Shown here: positions 13,466 to 21,075 of the stretch, piece after piece
How the letters are laid out: each line of letters begins with the position of its first letter
Position numbering within the stretch: position 1 is the stretch's first letter
Assembly: GCA_937880125.1 (NCBI GenBank)
Contig: CALFLU010000100.1
Location: forward strand, 1 to 24,413
Length of the DNA: 24,413 nucleotides
Reading direction: 5' to 3'
Source of the DNA: an uncultured Eubacteriaceae bacterium
GTDB lineage: Bacteria > Bacillota > Clostridia > Eubacteriales > UBA1433
Made by a program: the position numbers and the translations under genes
Notes under the pieces: generated by a model
What the model saw: the letters and a program-made list of their open reading frames with translations, nothing else
Databases searched by the model: none
Told to the model about the DNA's origin: nothing

Positions 13466-15130
13466 TTGCGCTTTCACTATGGTTTGCCTGCTCAATTTCG
13501 AAAAAGTGACGGAACAGAAATTGAATGGAATCAGCTTGCTGGACTGATGGCAAAAGAAAAGACATTTGAGAAGGCGTGTTGCAGCGAGCTGTCGACACAT
13601 AAATATACTTCAAAGTTGTTTGAGAATTGGAAATCGTATTTAGATTTTCAAAAATGGCTTTTATGGATGTGGACGAGATTGCAACTTGAAAAAGGTTATA
13701 TAAATGAATGTGCCCAAAATGCTCGAAACGTTCAAGAATTTACAGATTTAATATTTTGCAATATTATTGAACATCTTAACAAGGTATCTTTTGATGATAT
13801 TTATTTGCAGCGCAGATCTGTGCTTGCGCAATTGAATTTATCGGCTCCCTCATCCTTTTGGGAGGCTGTAAAAAATATGGAGACGCCTGATGTCCTTCGC
13901 ATACTAACAGATTTATCACCCAAAGAAATAGAAGCTATATTTGAACGATTATGCGGATATGGATATGAAAAGAATAAAGAAATTATTGCGATATTGCGAA
14001 AGACATACCCTGCATTGGCGAATTATCTTCTATATGATAGTGACTACGCAATAAACGGATTAACTGCAAAGCATAAGAATTATTTTCATAAATATCGATG
14101 GCATAAGGTAACGAATAGTCTCTCAGAAGGTTTTTTAACAGAAGTGAAAAATATCGCGCGTGAAAAAGGCGAGTCTGTTTATGGGTTAAAACCCAGAAAT
14201 TTTGCGGTAAATGACAAATATGATTCAAACAGTACTATAGTATTTGTTGATGCAATGGGTGCAGAATACATTGATTATTTGGCATATAAGTTAGATAATG
14301 CTTGTAGAAAAAATTATATAATTAATTATGAAGTCGGATATTGCAATTTGCCATCAACGACTGATAATAATAAAGATTTTTTAAAGGATAAGAGTATCTC
14401 GGAAGAAATACGAGATTTAGATGATTTAAAACATGGCCACAGCTCGTATCCGAATAATATTCTTCGAGAAATGGATATTTTAGACGCATTGACAAATAAA
14501 ATAGAGGATTTTTTTGAAAGCGGAAAATCTAAGATTATTTTGACCTCTGATCATGGGACAAGCAGATTGGCCGTGTTGATTCGCGAGACGACATTTGATC
14601 AAAAGGTATCTGCACAGGGAAATATTGTTTATAATCATGGTCGTTATTGTGAAGGAACAAATATTGCTGAGGATGTGCCCATGGCCATAGAGCAAAATGA
14701 TAGACTTATTTTTGCAGACTATACCCGTTTTGCGCAGCAAGGTGCTCCCGGAATTGAAATTCATGGAGGAGCATCTATTGAAGAGTGGCTTTTGCCCCTT
14801 ATTTCTATAGAAAAATTGAGCGATAATAGTGACAAAGAGTTTGCAAACAAAATTATTTTGGAAAGTAACGAACTGAAACTGGACAATCTTACGAAAACAG
14901 TAATAATAGAATTTAAATTTGAAAGTGCTATTACTGAGAGTGTGTACGTGAGTGTGAGAGGCAAAAGAAAAAAATGTGAAAAACACGAAGAACGATATAC
15001 ATTTAAATATGAACCACTTGATGGAGAAACAGAATTTATTGCAATAATATATGTAGGTAACAACAAAATTTGTGAGAAGAATTTTTCCATCAAACGTCCT
15101 CTGTCAAGAAATAAAAAATTTGAAATTTAA
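13466..15130 (+). pseudogene. pglZ: BREX phosphatase-like PglZ, 5'-truncated
   Basis: 554 residues are readable from a TTG at 13466; the frame is open only back to 13439, where it runs inside the preceding gene, and no Shine-Dalgarno is visible. The PglZ domain (PF08665, alkaline phosphatase fold) is present. It has the metal-ligand strand TIVFVDAMGAEY (Asp near 262), GYCNLPSTTDNNKDF near 291, ILTSDHGTSR with Asp362/His363, and HGRY near 391. A C-terminal beta-rich part follows. BREX PglZ proteins are usually about 750-880 residues, so some 200-320 N-terminal residues are missing. PglZ is the core protein of BREX phage defence. It is followed after 21 bases by brxL, as in BREX types 1 and 4. 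The missing 5' part and absent brxC/pglX or brxP make the system incomplete here. Confidence 0.85.
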
Positions 15131-15151
15131 AGCAAGGAGAGTGAATGATTT

Positions 15152-16675
15152 ATGGGCTCTACAGAAAATAAGTTTTTTTCGGGAGAAACGTCACAGGTTG
15201 GCTCAATTCCAGAAAATAACGAACTTGAAAAAAAATTAAAACAACACTTTGGCGATGTGCTCGTATATAAGTCTTCCGCTAACTCCAAATTTTTTTCGGC
15301 ATTGAGTTTGCCGTCATATATGCGCGATTGGCTTGTAATGCGGTTTTCCAATGCAGAAGGAAAAATCGACAAGGAGGAAGTTACTGCGTATGTAAAGCGC
15401 ACTATACCTAAAAAGGAACAATGGAATGAATACCTTGTTGATTTGTTGTACAACAATGAGTCAGTACGTTTTCTTGCTAAGATAAAAATTGATTTTGACA
15501 CAGCGACGCGCAAGGCACTTTTTTCGCTGCCGGATTTTGGGGTGCCGAAAAAGAAAAATGAAACTGTTGTTGATTGGCCAGTGATTGAAGAAAACAAAGA
15601 TTATTTATTATCTCCGACAGAGGTATGGGGAATTGTAGAATTGATATGTGAATTAGATGACAATGGTAAAAACAATATTTTTCGATTAATTCATTTTACT
15701 CCATTTTGTCCGTATACGATTGATATCGATTATTTTATTGAGGCCAGAAATAATTTTACAATCGAAGAATGGATTGACGTACTGTTAAGTGCAATTGATT
15801 ATAATCCGCTTGGCTATGCAAGCACTAAACAGAAATTAACGATGATCAGTCGTCTTTTGCCATTTGTCGAAAAACGACTCAATTTGATAGAATTGGCTCC
15901 AAAAGAGACCGGAAAATCTTATATTTTTGCACAAATAAGCAAATATGGGTGGCTGGTAAGCGGCGGCAGCATTTCCAGAGCAAAGATGTTTTATGATATT
16001 AGTAAAAAAACACCTGGTTTGGTATCACGATATGACTATGTTGCTTTTGATGAAGTACAAAGCATCAGATTTACTGATACAATGGAAATGCAAGGAGCTT
16101 TAAAAGGTTATTTAGAAAGTGGAGAATATCGTGTTGGTGACAGCAGAGGAGTTGGGGATGCCGGTCTTATTCTTTTGGGAAATATTGATTCTGAATTGAT
16201 GAACACCAATCAAAACATGTTTGTTAATTTGCCGGATATTTTTCATGAATCGGCGCTTCTTGATAGGTTTCATGGCTTTATTAGGGGATGGGATATCCCC
16301 AAAATGAGAGAAAACTTGAAAGCAAATGGCTGGGCATTGAATACTGAATATTTTGGTGAAATTATGCATATGTTACGTGATGAACTTGCCTACAGAGCAG
16401 TGGTTGACGAGCTCTTAGTATTGCCAAAAAATTCTGCAACTCGTGACACAGAGGCTATCAAGAGGATTTGTACGGGGTTATTAAAGCTTTTATTTCCAAA
16501 TGCTACAGATGTTTCCAAATTAGATGTAGGTGAATTCATTACGTATTGTTTGGAGCCGGCAAAGTCAATGAGGGGTGTTATTAAGACTCAGTTGGGAATT
16601 ATCGATTACGGTGAATTTGGAGGGAAAAAAATCCCGGATATTCAGGTAAAAGAGAAATATCGTGAAAAACAATAA
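15152..16675 (+). CDS. brxL: BrxL, BREX Lon-like AAA+ ATPase, short form
   Basis: This 507-residue protein matches the short BrxL group (TIGR02688-like, ~470 residues), which is typically encoded right after PglZ. The N-terminal domain covers roughly residues 20-230. The AAA+ core has a Walker A-like APKETGKS (249-256), Walker B YDYVAFDE (294-301), a sensor strand LILLGNID (339-346) and an arginine-bearing ALLDRFHGFIRGW near 368-380. The C-terminal Lon protease domain of long BrxL (~680 residues) is absent. BrxL binds DNA as ring-shaped oligomers and is needed for defence in type 1 BREX, though not for methylation. The gene appears intact: ATG 15152 has an AAGGAGAG site. AT-rich composition agrees with horizontal origin. 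Confidence 0.9.
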   Translation: MGSTENKFFSGETSQVGSIPENNELEKKLKQHFGDVLVYKSSANSKFFSALSLPSYMRDWLVMRFSNAEGKIDKEEVTAYVKRTIPKKEQWNEYLVDLLYNNESVRFLAKIKIDFDTATRKALFSLPDFGVPKKKNETVVDWPVIEENKDYLLSPTEVWGIVELICELDDNGKNNIFRLIHFTPFCPYTIDIDYFIEARNNFTIEEWIDVLLSAIDYNPLGYASTKQKLTMISRLLPFVEKRLNLIELAPKETGKSYIFAQISKYGWLVSGGSISRAKMFYDISKKTPGLVSRYDYVAFDEVQSIRFTDTMEMQGALKGYLESGEYRVGDSRGVGDAGLILLGNIDSELMNTNQNMFVNLPDIFHESALLDRFHGFIRGWDIPKMRENLKANGWALNTEYFGEIMHMLRDELAYRAVVDELLVLPKNSATRDTEAIKRICTGLLKLLFPNATDVSKLDVGEFITYCLEPAKSMRGVIKTQLGIIDYGEFGGKKIPDIQVKEKYREKQ

Positions 16676-16862
16676 AGTGTGCAAGTATTGTGGAGCCGGG
16701 TTAAAAAAAGATTGGATTGCTTTAAATAAAAAATTGTTAGATGCTGATGCAAGAGAGTACTTGTGTTTACATTGTTTGGCTGACGATTTTGAATGTGATA
16801 TTGATGATTTAATCATAAAAATTATTGAATTTAAAGAGAATGGTTGTACATTTTTTAAATAA
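16662..16862 (+). CDS. Small double-CxxC protein paired with a cysteine desulfurase
   Basis: This 66-residue protein starts at GTG 16662 and overlaps brxL by 14 bases, which implies coupled translation. It has two cysteine pairs, CKYCGAG (near residue 7) and CLHCLAD (near 35), arranged like a zinc ribbon, then an acidic helix FECDIDDLIIKIIEF and a final NGCTFFK with another Cys. I believe similar small proteins occur next to NifS-like desulfurases in other Firmicutes, but I cannot verify this here. Possible roles are a sulfur-relay or metal-binding partner of the next gene. Function unknown. Confidence 0.75.
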   Translation: MKNNKVCKYCGAGLKKDWIALNKKLLDADAREYLCLHCLADDFECDIDDLIIKIIEFKENGCTFFK

Positions 16863-16874
16863 GGTAATGCAAAG

Positions 16875-17990
16875 ATGATTTACGCTGACAACGCTGCAAC
16901 AACACAATTGAGTAAAACTGCTCTCAAAGCCATGATGCCATGGTTACTTGGGGAATACGGCAATGCATCACAGCTGTATTCATTTGCAAGGAAACCAAAG
17001 AAAGCTCTTTTTGATGCAAGGAAAATCATTGCAGAATGCATCAATGCAAACCCGGAAGAAATTTTTTTTACTTCCGGCGGCACGGAAAGCAACAATTGGG
17101 CCATCAAAGGGTCGGCTTTTTCTGATTGTCGAAAAGGTGAAATTATCACATCTGCATTTGAGCATCATGCTGTTCTTCGTTCATGTGCGGCAATTGAACA
17201 ACTTGGCTATTATGTATCCTATCTTATGCCGACGCCACAAGGAGTTATTCTGCCAACAACATTGAGCGAAATGCTTTGTGATAAAACGCGTCTCGTATCA
17301 ATTATGCTTGCTAATAATGAAATAGGAACCATACAGCCCATCAAGGCATTATGTAAAGCGGCTCATTCGCACGGGGCGCTCTTTCACACGGATGCAGTGC
17401 AAGCTGTTGGCCATGTAAATATTGATGTGCGAGAGCTTGGCGTGGATATGCTCTCTGCATCTGCGCACAAATTTAATGGTCCAAAAGGTATAGGTTTTTT
17501 ATATATACGGAAAGGTGTAGAGATATTGCCATATCTTGATGGAGGAAAACAAGAAAATCAATATAGAGCAGGCACAGAAAATATTGCATCAATTGTTGGG
17601 ATGGCGGCTGCGTTAAAAGAAAATTGTGACACTATAAACGAAAATATCGCTTCTGTTCGCTCAATGGAGTTTAGACTACTCGATGCACTTTGTTCCTTAG
17701 AAATACCGTTTATCCGCAATGGTGGTGACAACACTCTTCCAGGGCTCGTCAGTCTTTCTTTTGACGGTGCTGATGGAGAAAAAATTCTTCATCGAATGGA
17801 CTTAGCCGGCATAAGCATATCTACCGGTTCGGCTTGCAATAGTACAAATACAGAAATTTCTCACGTACTCCAAGCCATAAAGTTAAATGAGGCACATGCA
17901 AAGGGAACAATACGTATATCTCTCGGAAAAAGTAATACTTTAGACGAAATAGACAGTATTATTAATGCGCTAATAAAGATATTGCGATGA
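16875..17990 (+). CDS. Cysteine desulfurase, NifS/IscS family
   Basis: This 371-residue PLP enzyme releases sulfur from L-cysteine as an enzyme persulfide, giving alanine. All key elements are present: YADNAATT at the N-terminus, FFTSGGTESNNWAIKG (PLP phosphate site, near 65), His in FEHHAV (97), HTDAVQAVGH (Asp173), Schiff-base Lys199 in SASAHKFNGPKG, and the active-site Cys321 in ISTGSACNSTNTEISHVL. The length is slightly shorter than IscS. It lies 12 bases after the small double-CxxC gene, in the same AT-rich string as pglZ and brxL. By analogy with DndA it could supply sulfur for a DNA or nucleotide modification, but housekeeping Fe-S or tRNA thiolation roles are equally possible. Confidence 0.93.
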   Translation: MIYADNAATTQLSKTALKAMMPWLLGEYGNASQLYSFARKPKKALFDARKIIAECINANPEEIFFTSGGTESNNWAIKGSAFSDCRKGEIITSAFEHHAVLRSCAAIEQLGYYVSYLMPTPQGVILPTTLSEMLCDKTRLVSIMLANNEIGTIQPIKALCKAAHSHGALFHTDAVQAVGHVNIDVRELGVDMLSASAHKFNGPKGIGFLYIRKGVEILPYLDGGKQENQYRAGTENIASIVGMAAALKENCDTINENIASVRSMEFRLLDALCSLEIPFIRNGGDNTLPGLVSLSFDGADGEKILHRMDLAGISISTGSACNSTNTEISHVLQAIKLNEAHAKGTIRISLGKSNTLDEIDSIINALIKILR

Positions 17991-18053
17991 ATGAGAAAGT
18001 TACACACCCTTGTTAAGGGCTAACTAATTACGGCTCCCTATACGTTTTCTGAG

Positions 18054-18091
18054 ACTGTTATATGAAAAAATAACAGTTGTGAATTTTTTTT
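18054..18091 (+). terminator. Possible terminator after the cysteine desulfurase gene
   Basis: ACTGTTAT (18054-18061) pairs perfectly with ATAACAGT (18070-18077) around an eight-base loop. Eight T follow, but six bases away, so termination is probably weak. The rest of 17991-18180 shows no gene. Confidence 0.4.
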
Positions 18092-18159
18092 ATGCAAATC
18101 CGTGTGTGCATTCAATTTAGCATGATAAATAGTGTGTGTAAATGAGCTGCCGAAGCAGT

Positions 18160-18262
18160 CAGAGCAGAGGCATGACAGGTGGCGGGGAAGGAGTTGTTGG
18201 GAAGATGGGAAAGTATAAGCGGTTAAAAAAGAAAGAGATGGGTGGCGGGGAGGTTTGACTGT
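18160..18262 (+). repeat. Short purine-rich repeat segment
   Basis: No gene was found. The stretch GGTTAAAAAAGAAAGAGATG and the following GCGGGGAGGT box with TGACTG closely match a segment at about 12880-12925 on the other side of the defence island. Confidence 0.55.
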
Positions 18263-18269
18263 TTTCAAC

Positions 18270-18296
18270 AAAAAAGACCCCAGGGGGTCTTTTTTT
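18270..18296. terminator. Strong bidirectional terminator
   Basis: AAAAAAGACCCC (18270-18281) pairs with GGGGTCTTTTTT (18284-18295). It lies between convergent transcription units and can serve the desulfurase operon on the + strand and the ADP-ribosylglycohydrolase gene on the - strand. Confidence 0.85.
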
Positions 18297-18339
18297 GATG
18301 GGTATTTTATCTGTTTGATTTGTTTAGGGGGTGGGTGGG
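18271..18339. repeat. Direct repeat copy A flanking the defence island
   Basis: This is the partner of 12666-12728. It covers the terminator, the short downstream spacer and the last codons (Pro-Pro-Thr-Pro-stop) of the minus-strand ADP-ribosylglycohydrolase gene. Because the rest of that gene is present only here, this is probably the parent copy. Confidence 0.8.
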
Positions 18340-19130
18340 GTAAGGGCAGCGCGCAGGGTGTCGTCCAGGTAGGTGAGAGTTTTGGTGCGAATGGAGGGCG
18401 GGATGCCGTAGGCGGCTTCGGCGATGGCGCCGGTGATGGCTGCGACGGTGTCGCTGTCTCCGCCGATGGAGATGGCATTACGGATTGCGTCTTCAAAGTC
18501 CGTGCTTTCGAGAAAAGCGATGATGGCCTCGGGCACGGTTTCTTGGCAAGATTCGTTAAAATAGTAGACAGGGCGAATTTCGTCCAAGGTTCGCTCAAGG
18601 TCATAGCCATAGTGGGTGGTGATGTAGTCTTTATAGAGGGTTTTATAGGTTTTAATATCGCCGTGTTTGGCGCCGTAGCGCATGAAGTAGACGCCTAGGG
18701 CGGCGGCCCTGGCGCCTTTGATGCCTTCGGGGTGGTTGTGGGTGACGGCGGCAGAGGCAGCGGCCAGGTCTGCGACTTTGAGGGTGCCTTGTTCTAAGGG
18801 GATATCAACACCCACGGCCCATCCGCATGGGCCCGCACGCATGGCAGAGCCGTTGCCCCAGCTGTTGTAGGGCTTACGGTTGTCGGATACCAGCCAGTTA
18901 TCGAAGCGCAGGCCATAGCCGCGGCGGGGGTAGCTGCGCCCCCAGGTTTTCATTTCATCGATAAAGTTATCGGGTGTCGCGCCCTTTTTAATGGCCTCGG
19001 AGACGGCAACGGTCATGACCGTGTCGTCGGTAAAAAAGCAATGTTCGCTAAAGAGCGGAAAAGATTTGGTTTTGATGTTGTTAAATTCATAGATTGAGCC
19101 GACGATATCGCCGACAATGGCTCCTAACAT
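18324..19130 (-). CDS. ADP-ribosylglycohydrolase family protein
   Basis: This 268-residue protein is of the ADP-ribosylglycohydrolase superfamily (DraG/ARH, PF03747), which removes ADP-ribose from proteins or nucleic acids using two Mg2+ ions. It starts MLGAIVGDIVGSIYEFNN. Metal ligands are in FTDDT (33-37) and in GGDSDTVAAITGAIAEA (223-239). GNGSAMR (92-98) and THNHPEGIKGARAAA (130-144) are further conserved blocks. The length is typical and the gene appears intact. The ATG has a CGGAGG site on the minus strand. A -10-like TATAAT (19281-19276, minus) lies upstream. Its target is unknown. Its 3' end is duplicated at 12666-12728. Confidence 0.92.
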   Translation of the reverse strand: MLGAIVGDIVGSIYEFNNIKTKSFPLFSEHCFFTDDTVMTVAVSEAIKKGATPDNFIDEMKTWGRSYPRRGYGLRFDNWLVSDNRKPYNSWGNGSAMRAGPCGWAVGVDIPLEQGTLKVADLAAASAAVTHNHPEGIKGARAAALGVYFMRYGAKHGDIKTYKTLYKDYITTHYGYDLERTLDEIRPVYYFNESCQETVPEAIIAFLESTDFEDAIRNAISIGGDSDTVAAITGAIAEAAYGIPPSIRTKTLTYLDDTLRAALTPPTP

Positions 19131-19307
19131 GAGACTACCTCCGTTTTTTTCAAGATTTTAAAATACGTGAACGTGACTGAAGCAAAATACGGCACAAAAC
19201 CGCGGGTGTTACGTTAATAAAGGATGCGGTGCGGCAAGAGGCGTACGTACAAAGGGAGAAACGTTTCTTGTCTTTATTATACTACGGCAAAATGGGAATT
19301 TCGATAT

Positions 19308-19334
19308 AAAAAAAGACCTTAGGGGGTCTTTTTT
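19308..19334. terminator. Bidirectional intrinsic terminator
   Basis: AAAAAAAGACC (19308-19318) pairs with GGTCTTTTTT (19325-19334) around TTAGGG. It follows the stop of the minus-strand XRE gene by ten bases. The sequence is similar in form to the terminators at 12666 and 18270. The remaining 19131-19307 holds the promoter region of the ADP-ribosylglycohydrolase gene and no further gene. Confidence 0.8.
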
Positions 19335-19344
19335 GTCTCAGGGC

Positions 19345-19641
19345 TTATTTGCGTTTGCTGCGCACGTAGCGTTTGAATTCTTCGATTTCTTTGAGCTCGG
19401 CGCGGCTCCAGTTTTCGCCGTCGTGGTGGGCGGCGAGGGTGTAGATGTCGGCGTCTTCGTTGAGCAAATAGTCGGTGGTCACATCAAAACGCTGCGCCAC
19501 GGCGAGGATTTTGTCGCCTGCGGGCATGCTGCGGTTCCATTTGGAGATGGAGCCGCGGGAAAAAAACAGCTCGTTTTCGAGCTCTGACAGCGTGATGTTG
19601 TGCTCTTTGCAAAGGGCCTTTACTTTTGTTAAGAGATCCAT
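19345..19641 (-). CDS. XRE-family repressor of a prophage-like element
   Basis: This 98-residue protein has an HTH_3 domain in residues 1-60 (TKVKALCKEHNITLSELENELFFSRGSISKWNRSMPAGDKILAVAQRFDVTTDYLL), then an acidic linker (NEDADIYTLAAHHDGE) and a basic C-terminal helix (ELKEIEEFKRYVRSKRK). It lacks an S24 domain, so control is not by self-cleavage. On the minus strand CGGAGG precedes the ATG. It is divergent from a smaller HTH gene at 19826 with several copies of CTGAATATTTTC/GAAAATATTCAG between them, a repressor/Cro arrangement. A terminator follows directly. Confidence 0.88.
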   Translation of the reverse strand: MDLLTKVKALCKEHNITLSELENELFFSRGSISKWNRSMPAGDKILAVAQRFDVTTDYLLNEDADIYTLAAHHDGENWSRAELKEIEEFKRYVRSKRK

Positions 19642-19652
19642 GATTGCCTCCG

Positions 19653-19808
19653 CTGAATATTTTCTGAATCATACTTGACAACGCGAAAATATTCAGTATA
19701 ATAGCGATAGTAACTGAAATTATTCAGAATAAATGGGACAAAAAAATGATACTGTCATTATTACGATGTTTTGACAGAGATGTCAACAAAAAAGATGAAA
19801 ATATTCAG
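19653..19808. promoter_or_regulatory. Divergent control region with four operator copies
   Basis: Operator-like sites are CTGAATATTTTC (19653-19664), GAAAATATTCAG (19685-19696), CTGAAATTATTCAG (19714-19727) and GAAAATATTCAG (19797-19808). The second fills the spacer of a rightward promoter, -35 TTGACA (19675-19680), 16 bases, -10 TATAAT (19697-19702). The first lies between the minus-strand start codon and a possible leftward -10 TATGAT (19673-19668). A separate inverted repeat, TTGACA-GAGA-TGTCAA, lies at 19771-19786. The fourth site directly precedes the Shine-Dalgarno of the rightward gene. Confidence 0.75.
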
Positions 19809-19825
19809 CAGAAAGGAGAAAGGGC

Positions 19826-20029
19826 ATGACGGAGTTTGAAAAGCGGGTGCGTTTGGCGCTGTTGGAAAAGGACATGAAGTTGGGGCAGTTTGCGCGGCAG
19901 ACGGGGATTAGTTTGGGGTACTTGTACGAGATTTTTAAGGGGACGCGCAAGGCTGCGGCGGTGCGGGAAAAAATTTGCGGGCAGCTTGGCATTGCGCCGG
20001 AGGCTGAAGCGGAAGAAAAAAAGAGGTAA
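19826..20029 (+). CDS. Small Cro/XRE-like HTH protein
   Basis: This 67-residue protein consists of a single helix-turn-helix domain: EFEKRVRLALLEKDMKLGQFARQTGISLGYLYEIFKGTRKAAAVREKICGQLGI, then a charged tail (EAEAEEKKR). The recognition helix is around ISLGYLYEIFKG. The AAAGGAGAAAGGG site precedes the ATG. Its position opposite the 19345 repressor, behind an operator-laden promoter, suggests the Cro-like first gene of a prophage early region. Confidence 0.85.
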   Translation: MTEFEKRVRLALLEKDMKLGQFARQTGISLGYLYEIFKGTRKAAAVREKICGQLGIAPEAEAEEKKR

Positions 20030-20834
20030 GGGGATTGGCTCAGGGGGTGGGGTGGAGGCAGGCGCAAAGAGAGAAAAACGGTATGCAGGCAGGTGGGAAG
20101 AAGTGAGCGGGGGTTGATCAAAGGTCGGAAGGAAGAAAGAAAAAGGGATATGGGGGAGGTTAAATCGACAATGGAGAAGTGCGGTTGTTCAAAGGGCGAA
20201 GGGAAGAAAGAATAGAGGGTGTGTGGGGAGGTGGAAACGGTAAAGAGAAGGAAGGCAATGCGGTTTGTCCAAAGGGCGGAAAAGAAAAGAGAAGGTGTGA
20301 GGGTTGCGTGTAAACAGCGGAAATGAGGGAGAGCGGGTTGTCCAAAGGGCAAAAGGAAAAAGAAGAGAGGGTGTGTGGGTTGTACAAATGGTAAGAAGAA
20401 AGAAAGAAGAAGGGGATGCGGGGAACCAAATCGGCAATGGAGAAGTGCGATGTGTTCAAAGGGCGGAAGGGAAGAAAGAAGAAGGGAATGCGGGGAGGTG
20501 GAAACGGCAAAGAGAAAGAGGGCAGTGCAGTTTGTCAGATAGGCGAATAATAAGAGAGGAATAGGGGGAGGTCAAAACGATAGTGGAGAAATGCGGATTG
20601 TCGGGCAGGCGAATTAGTAGAGAGGAATCGGGGGTGGTTAAATACGCAATGAGAGAAAAGGCAATGTGAATTATCGAGAAGGTAACCGAGAGAGAAGAGA
20701 GATGGGAAGGTGGGGAGCGGATCGGCAATGGAGAAATGCGGGTTGTCGGGCAGGCAAATAAGAAGAATCGGGGGTGGTGGATTTGGTAATGAAGGAAGAA
20801 GGGAGTGCGGTTGGAAAGACGGCGATGAGGAGAG
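20030..20834 (+). repeat. Tandem purine-rich array, ~70-80-base period
   Basis: No gene was found in ~800 bases. About ten diverged units repeat the pattern (T/A)AATCGGCAATGGAGAA, GTGCGGTTGTTCAAAGGGCG, GAAGGGAAGAAAGAAGA, GTGTGGGGAGGT. The TTGT(T/C)CAAAGGGC-like core recurs near 20185, 20265, 20338, 20384, 20452, 20529, 20598, 20670, 20747 and 20812, giving mostly 70-80-base steps. Left units agree well; right units are more diverged. Long minus-strand ORFs across it are artefacts of purine-rich composition. Confidence 0.8.
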
Positions 20835-21071
20835 ATGAGGAGGATTGGAAAAATCAAAGAGAGAGATGAGGATCGGGCGGTGCGTGAAGTGAGTGAGGCT
20901 GATGGTGGGGTGAGGTTGATGGTGCTGTTGGAATTGATTGGCTGGTATTTGGGTGAGGAGAGCGCACTGAGCGGGCGCATTGTGGATGCGGCCTGCGAGG
21001 AGGTGCAGAAAATTTGGCAAGGAGAGCGTAAAAAGGCGGAAGCGGAAAGGAGAGACGCGCAAGCGGGATAA
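20835..21071 (+). CDS. Hypothetical small protein in the prophage-like region
   Basis: This is a 78-residue protein I do not recognise. A charged N-terminus derived from the repeat array is followed by a hydrophobic helix (GGVRLMVLLELIGWYLGEESALSGRIVDAACEEVQKIW) and a basic tail (GERKKAEAERRDAQAG). The pattern LLELIGWYLGE fits small helical phage early proteins. The start is uncertain: ATG 20835 has a weak GAGGAG upstream, and the first ~20 codons may be repeat sequence rather than conserved protein. The next gene begins within a few bases. Confidence 0.5.
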   Translation: MRRIGKIKERDEDRAVREVSEADGGVRLMVLLELIGWYLGEESALSGRIVDAACEEVQKIWQGERKKAEAERRDAQAG

Positions 21072-21075
21072 GGTG

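Noticed and set aside
16875..17990. Calling the desulfurase dndA
   Set aside because: It has the general NifS/IscS motifs, but no dndB-E genes are present, so the specific name is not justified.
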